In this document: positions 4,769 to 6,244 of the stretch, one piece after another | Layout: every line of letters starts with the position of its first letter | Position numbering within the stretch: the stretch's first letter is position 1 | Source: Verrucomicrobiales bacterium | GTDB taxonomy: Bacteria > Verrucomicrobiota > Verrucomicrobiia > Verrucomicrobiales > Verrucomicrobiaceae | DNA length: 6,244 bases | NCBI GenBank assembly: GCA_003453085.1 | Contig: DMMK01000094.1 | Location: 1 to 6,244 of the forward strand | Direction of reading: 5' to 3' | The notes under the pieces: generated by a model | What the model was told of the DNA's origin: nothing | What the model saw: the letters and a program-made list of their open reading frames with translations, nothing else | Databases searched by the model: none | Translations under genes and position numbers: made by a program

Positions 4769-6244
4769 ATGACACGCTTTTTTGCGACTCTGATTTTACT
4801 CGCTGGTAGTTTCACTTCTGCCAATGCCGCTGTTCCTGCAGGCTCTTTGGATCCCGAATTTGGAGTCGATGGACGCAGGATGTTTTTAGAACAGGCGACG
4901 GCTTCCAGTTCTCTCAGCCACCCAGCTCAAACGATTCAACCGGATGGTAAGCGCTTGGTGGCTGGCAGCACGGGAAATGATCGCGGGTACGGCTATGTGG
5001 CACTTGCCCGGTTCCTGCCCAATGGTCAGTTGGATGCCCAATTTGGCACGGCTGGGATGGTCACCACAGATCTGGGTGATTCGGCTGCCCATGGCATAGG
5101 CTTACTCCCAGATGGCAAGATTGTCGTCCTCGCAACCAAAGCGGCTCATGAAGGCTACGCACTTATTCGATACCATGGTGATGGCAGTCTCGACTCAACA
5201 TTTGGGACTGAGGGGGTGGCTCTACGGACGATTTCTCACGGTGGCGGTAGCCCGCTGGGACTCGTGGTTTACCCTAATGGCAAAACTGTCGTGGCAGTGA
5301 CGATTGGCGGATTTCTGAGTCTTTACAGTCATGGTCCAAATGGTGACGGAAACCCTGACTTTGCAACAGCCCCTGCGGACCTCCGCTTCAATGGATTTAA
5401 TGCCATGGAGTCTTATAAAACGATATTGCTCCAACCGGACGGTAAAATTGTCATCGGTGGTCTCTCCGAAAATACCTCCGCACCGCCCGTGCCTATCGGG
5501 AACTTTGGACTTCTACGTCTGAACCCAGATGGCAGCCTAGACACGACTTTTAATGGTAGCGGGAGATTAACGACCACTTTCGGAACCACCCACATTCACA
5601 GACTTGGGAGCATGGCTTTGGGGTCCGACGGAAAACTGGTCATGGCTGGCACGACTGGCTCACATGTGGTCCTGGCGCGGTACCTCCCAAACGGAATGCT
5701 TGATACCAGCCTGGGAGGCTCGGGAAAGGTTATTGTCACACCTGGTGCGTTGAGTGATTTTAATATTGACCCGATAGGAGTTGCCATTCAAGCCGAGGGT
5801 AAAATAGTGCTTTCGGGCCCTGGTGGAAAGTCTGGCATAATCGGCCCGACAAAATTCTGCCTGACACGTCTTTTGGCCGATGGCACATTGGACAGTAATT
5901 TTGCGGGCAACGGCTTTTTGATTCCTGAAGAGCCTCTGTCCGCCTTTTTTGCTAAAGATATCCTCTGTGATACAGACGGTCGCATTCTATTGGCTGGTAG
6001 CCAGTCATTTGATGGCAAAACCCAAGTGACGGTTTATCGACTCAATGCCGACGGACCGTTGGACACTTCGTTCGACAATGACGGATACGCACACGCAGCC
6101 TTCCAGACAGGGCTATATTCCCGCGATTTCAAGGCCGTGGCAGAACTCCCTGACGGCAAAATCATCGTGGCAGGGGAAAGCCTGAGCCGATTGCTGGCAG
6201 ACGGCACCCTGGACACCAGTTTTGGCACTGAGGGCCTGGTAACC
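4769..6244 (+). CDS. secreted delta-60-repeat (DUF5122) protein, N-terminal part, 3' end outside window
   Basis: An open frame from ATG 4769 runs 492 codons with no stop to the right edge. Residues 1-20 form a Sec signal peptide: T2-R3, hydrophobic core FFATLILLAGSF, and an ANA cleavage site after A20. The mature part is almost wholly delta-60 repeats, units of 50-63 residues of the form PDGKIxVAG...LxRxxxDGxLDxxFGxxG. PDGK-type cores end at K61, K117, K172, K226, K289, K345, R405 and K464; LDxxF-type motifs start at residues 27, 88, 141, 257, 311, 374, 431 and 481, with a degraded one near 196. Such repeats are thought to fold as beta-propeller blades. The protein is probably exported to the periplasm or cell surface; its ligand is unknown. 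Relatives often carry Ig-like domains or sorting signals at the C-terminus, which cannot be seen here. G+C is about 50%, with ATA, TTA and CTA codons rare in the neighbours. No Shine-Dalgarno site is visible. Confidence 0.9.
   Translation, partial: MTRFFATLILLAGSFTSANAAVPAGSLDPEFGVDGRRMFLEQATASSSLSHPAQTIQPDGKRLVAGSTGNDRGYGYVALARFLPNGQLDAQFGTAGMVTTDLGDSAAHGIGLLPDGKIVVLATKAAHEGYALIRYHGDGSLDSTFGTEGVALRTISHGGGSPLGLVVYPNGKTVVAVTIGGFLSLYSHGPNGDGNPDFATAPADLRFNGFNAMESYKTILLQPDGKIVIGGLSENTSAPPVPIGNFGLLRLNPDGSLDTTFNGSGRLTTTFGTTHIHRLGSMALGSDGKLVMAGTTGSHVVLARYLPNGMLDTSLGGSGKVIVTPGALSDFNIDPIGVAIQAEGKIVLSGPGGKSGIIGPTKFCLTRLLADGTLDSNFAGNGFLIPEEPLSAFFAKDILCDTDGRILLAGSQSFDGKTQVTVYRLNADGPLDTSFDNDGYAHAAFQTGLYSRDFKAVAELPDGKIIVAGESLSRLLADGTLDTSFGTEGLVT
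4844..6244 (+). repeat. delta-60 protein repeat array (eight cores in window)
   Basis: Repeat-closing LDxxF motifs begin at about 4847, 5030, 5189, 5537, 5699, 5888, 6059 and 6209, and one degraded copy (NPDF) is near 5351. Periods are 50-63 residues. The copies are clearly related in protein but diverged in DNA, so this is an old array rather than recent tandem duplication. The array begins with a closing motif directly after the signal peptide, which would let the last blade be completed by the N-terminus. Confidence 0.85.

Noticed and set aside
4886..6228. Series of 60-80-codon antisense frames opposite the delta-60 gene
   Set aside because: They follow the repeat period of the plus-strand gene and are by-products of its repeated codons.

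Overview
All coding signal in this window lies on the plus strand. It holds five genes, two of them cut by the window edges. In order: the C-terminal two-thirds or so of a GspD-like outer-membrane secretin (1-1202); an unassigned polytopic membrane protein (1276-2679); a HAD-superfamily (Cof/SPP-like) phosphatase (2728-3519); a class I DAHP synthase of the AroF type, the first enzyme of the shikimate pathway (3562-4605); and the N-terminal 492 codons of a secreted delta-60-repeat protein (4769 to the right edge, still open). I see no tRNA, rRNA, CRISPR array, transposase or attachment site.

The organism looks like a Gram-negative, high-GC bacterium with an outer membrane. Coding DNA of the first four genes is roughly 60-75% GC in the blocks I counted. 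None of the four visible starts has a convincing Shine-Dalgarno sequence; each ATG is preceded instead by a C/T-rich tract. A secretin, a signal-peptide-bearing delta-60 protein and non-SD starts together suggest the PVC group, most likely a Verrucomicrobiaceae-like bacterium (Prosthecobacter/Verrucomicrobium type). This taxonomic call is inference only.

The first four genes are separated by gaps of 73, 48 and 42 bases, so co-transcription is possible, but their functions do not form one pathway. Weak promoter-like sequences lie before 1276 and 2728. The secretin would form the outer-membrane pore of a type II-like export system. The membrane protein has a GT-C-like layout. The phosphatase substrate is unknown. 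DAHP synthase feeds aromatic amino acid synthesis and carries residues that point to tyrosine feedback control.

After the DAHP synthase stop the DNA changes: a 163-base AT-rich gap (35-40% GC in two counted blocks) leads into the delta-60 gene (about 50% GC). That gene looks like a separate transcription unit with a different history, and its product is presumably exported through Sec. I find no clearly new multi-gene system here. The most notable points are the secreted repeat protein with its compositional break, the C/T-rich tracts before all four ATGs, and the GT-C-like membrane protein.
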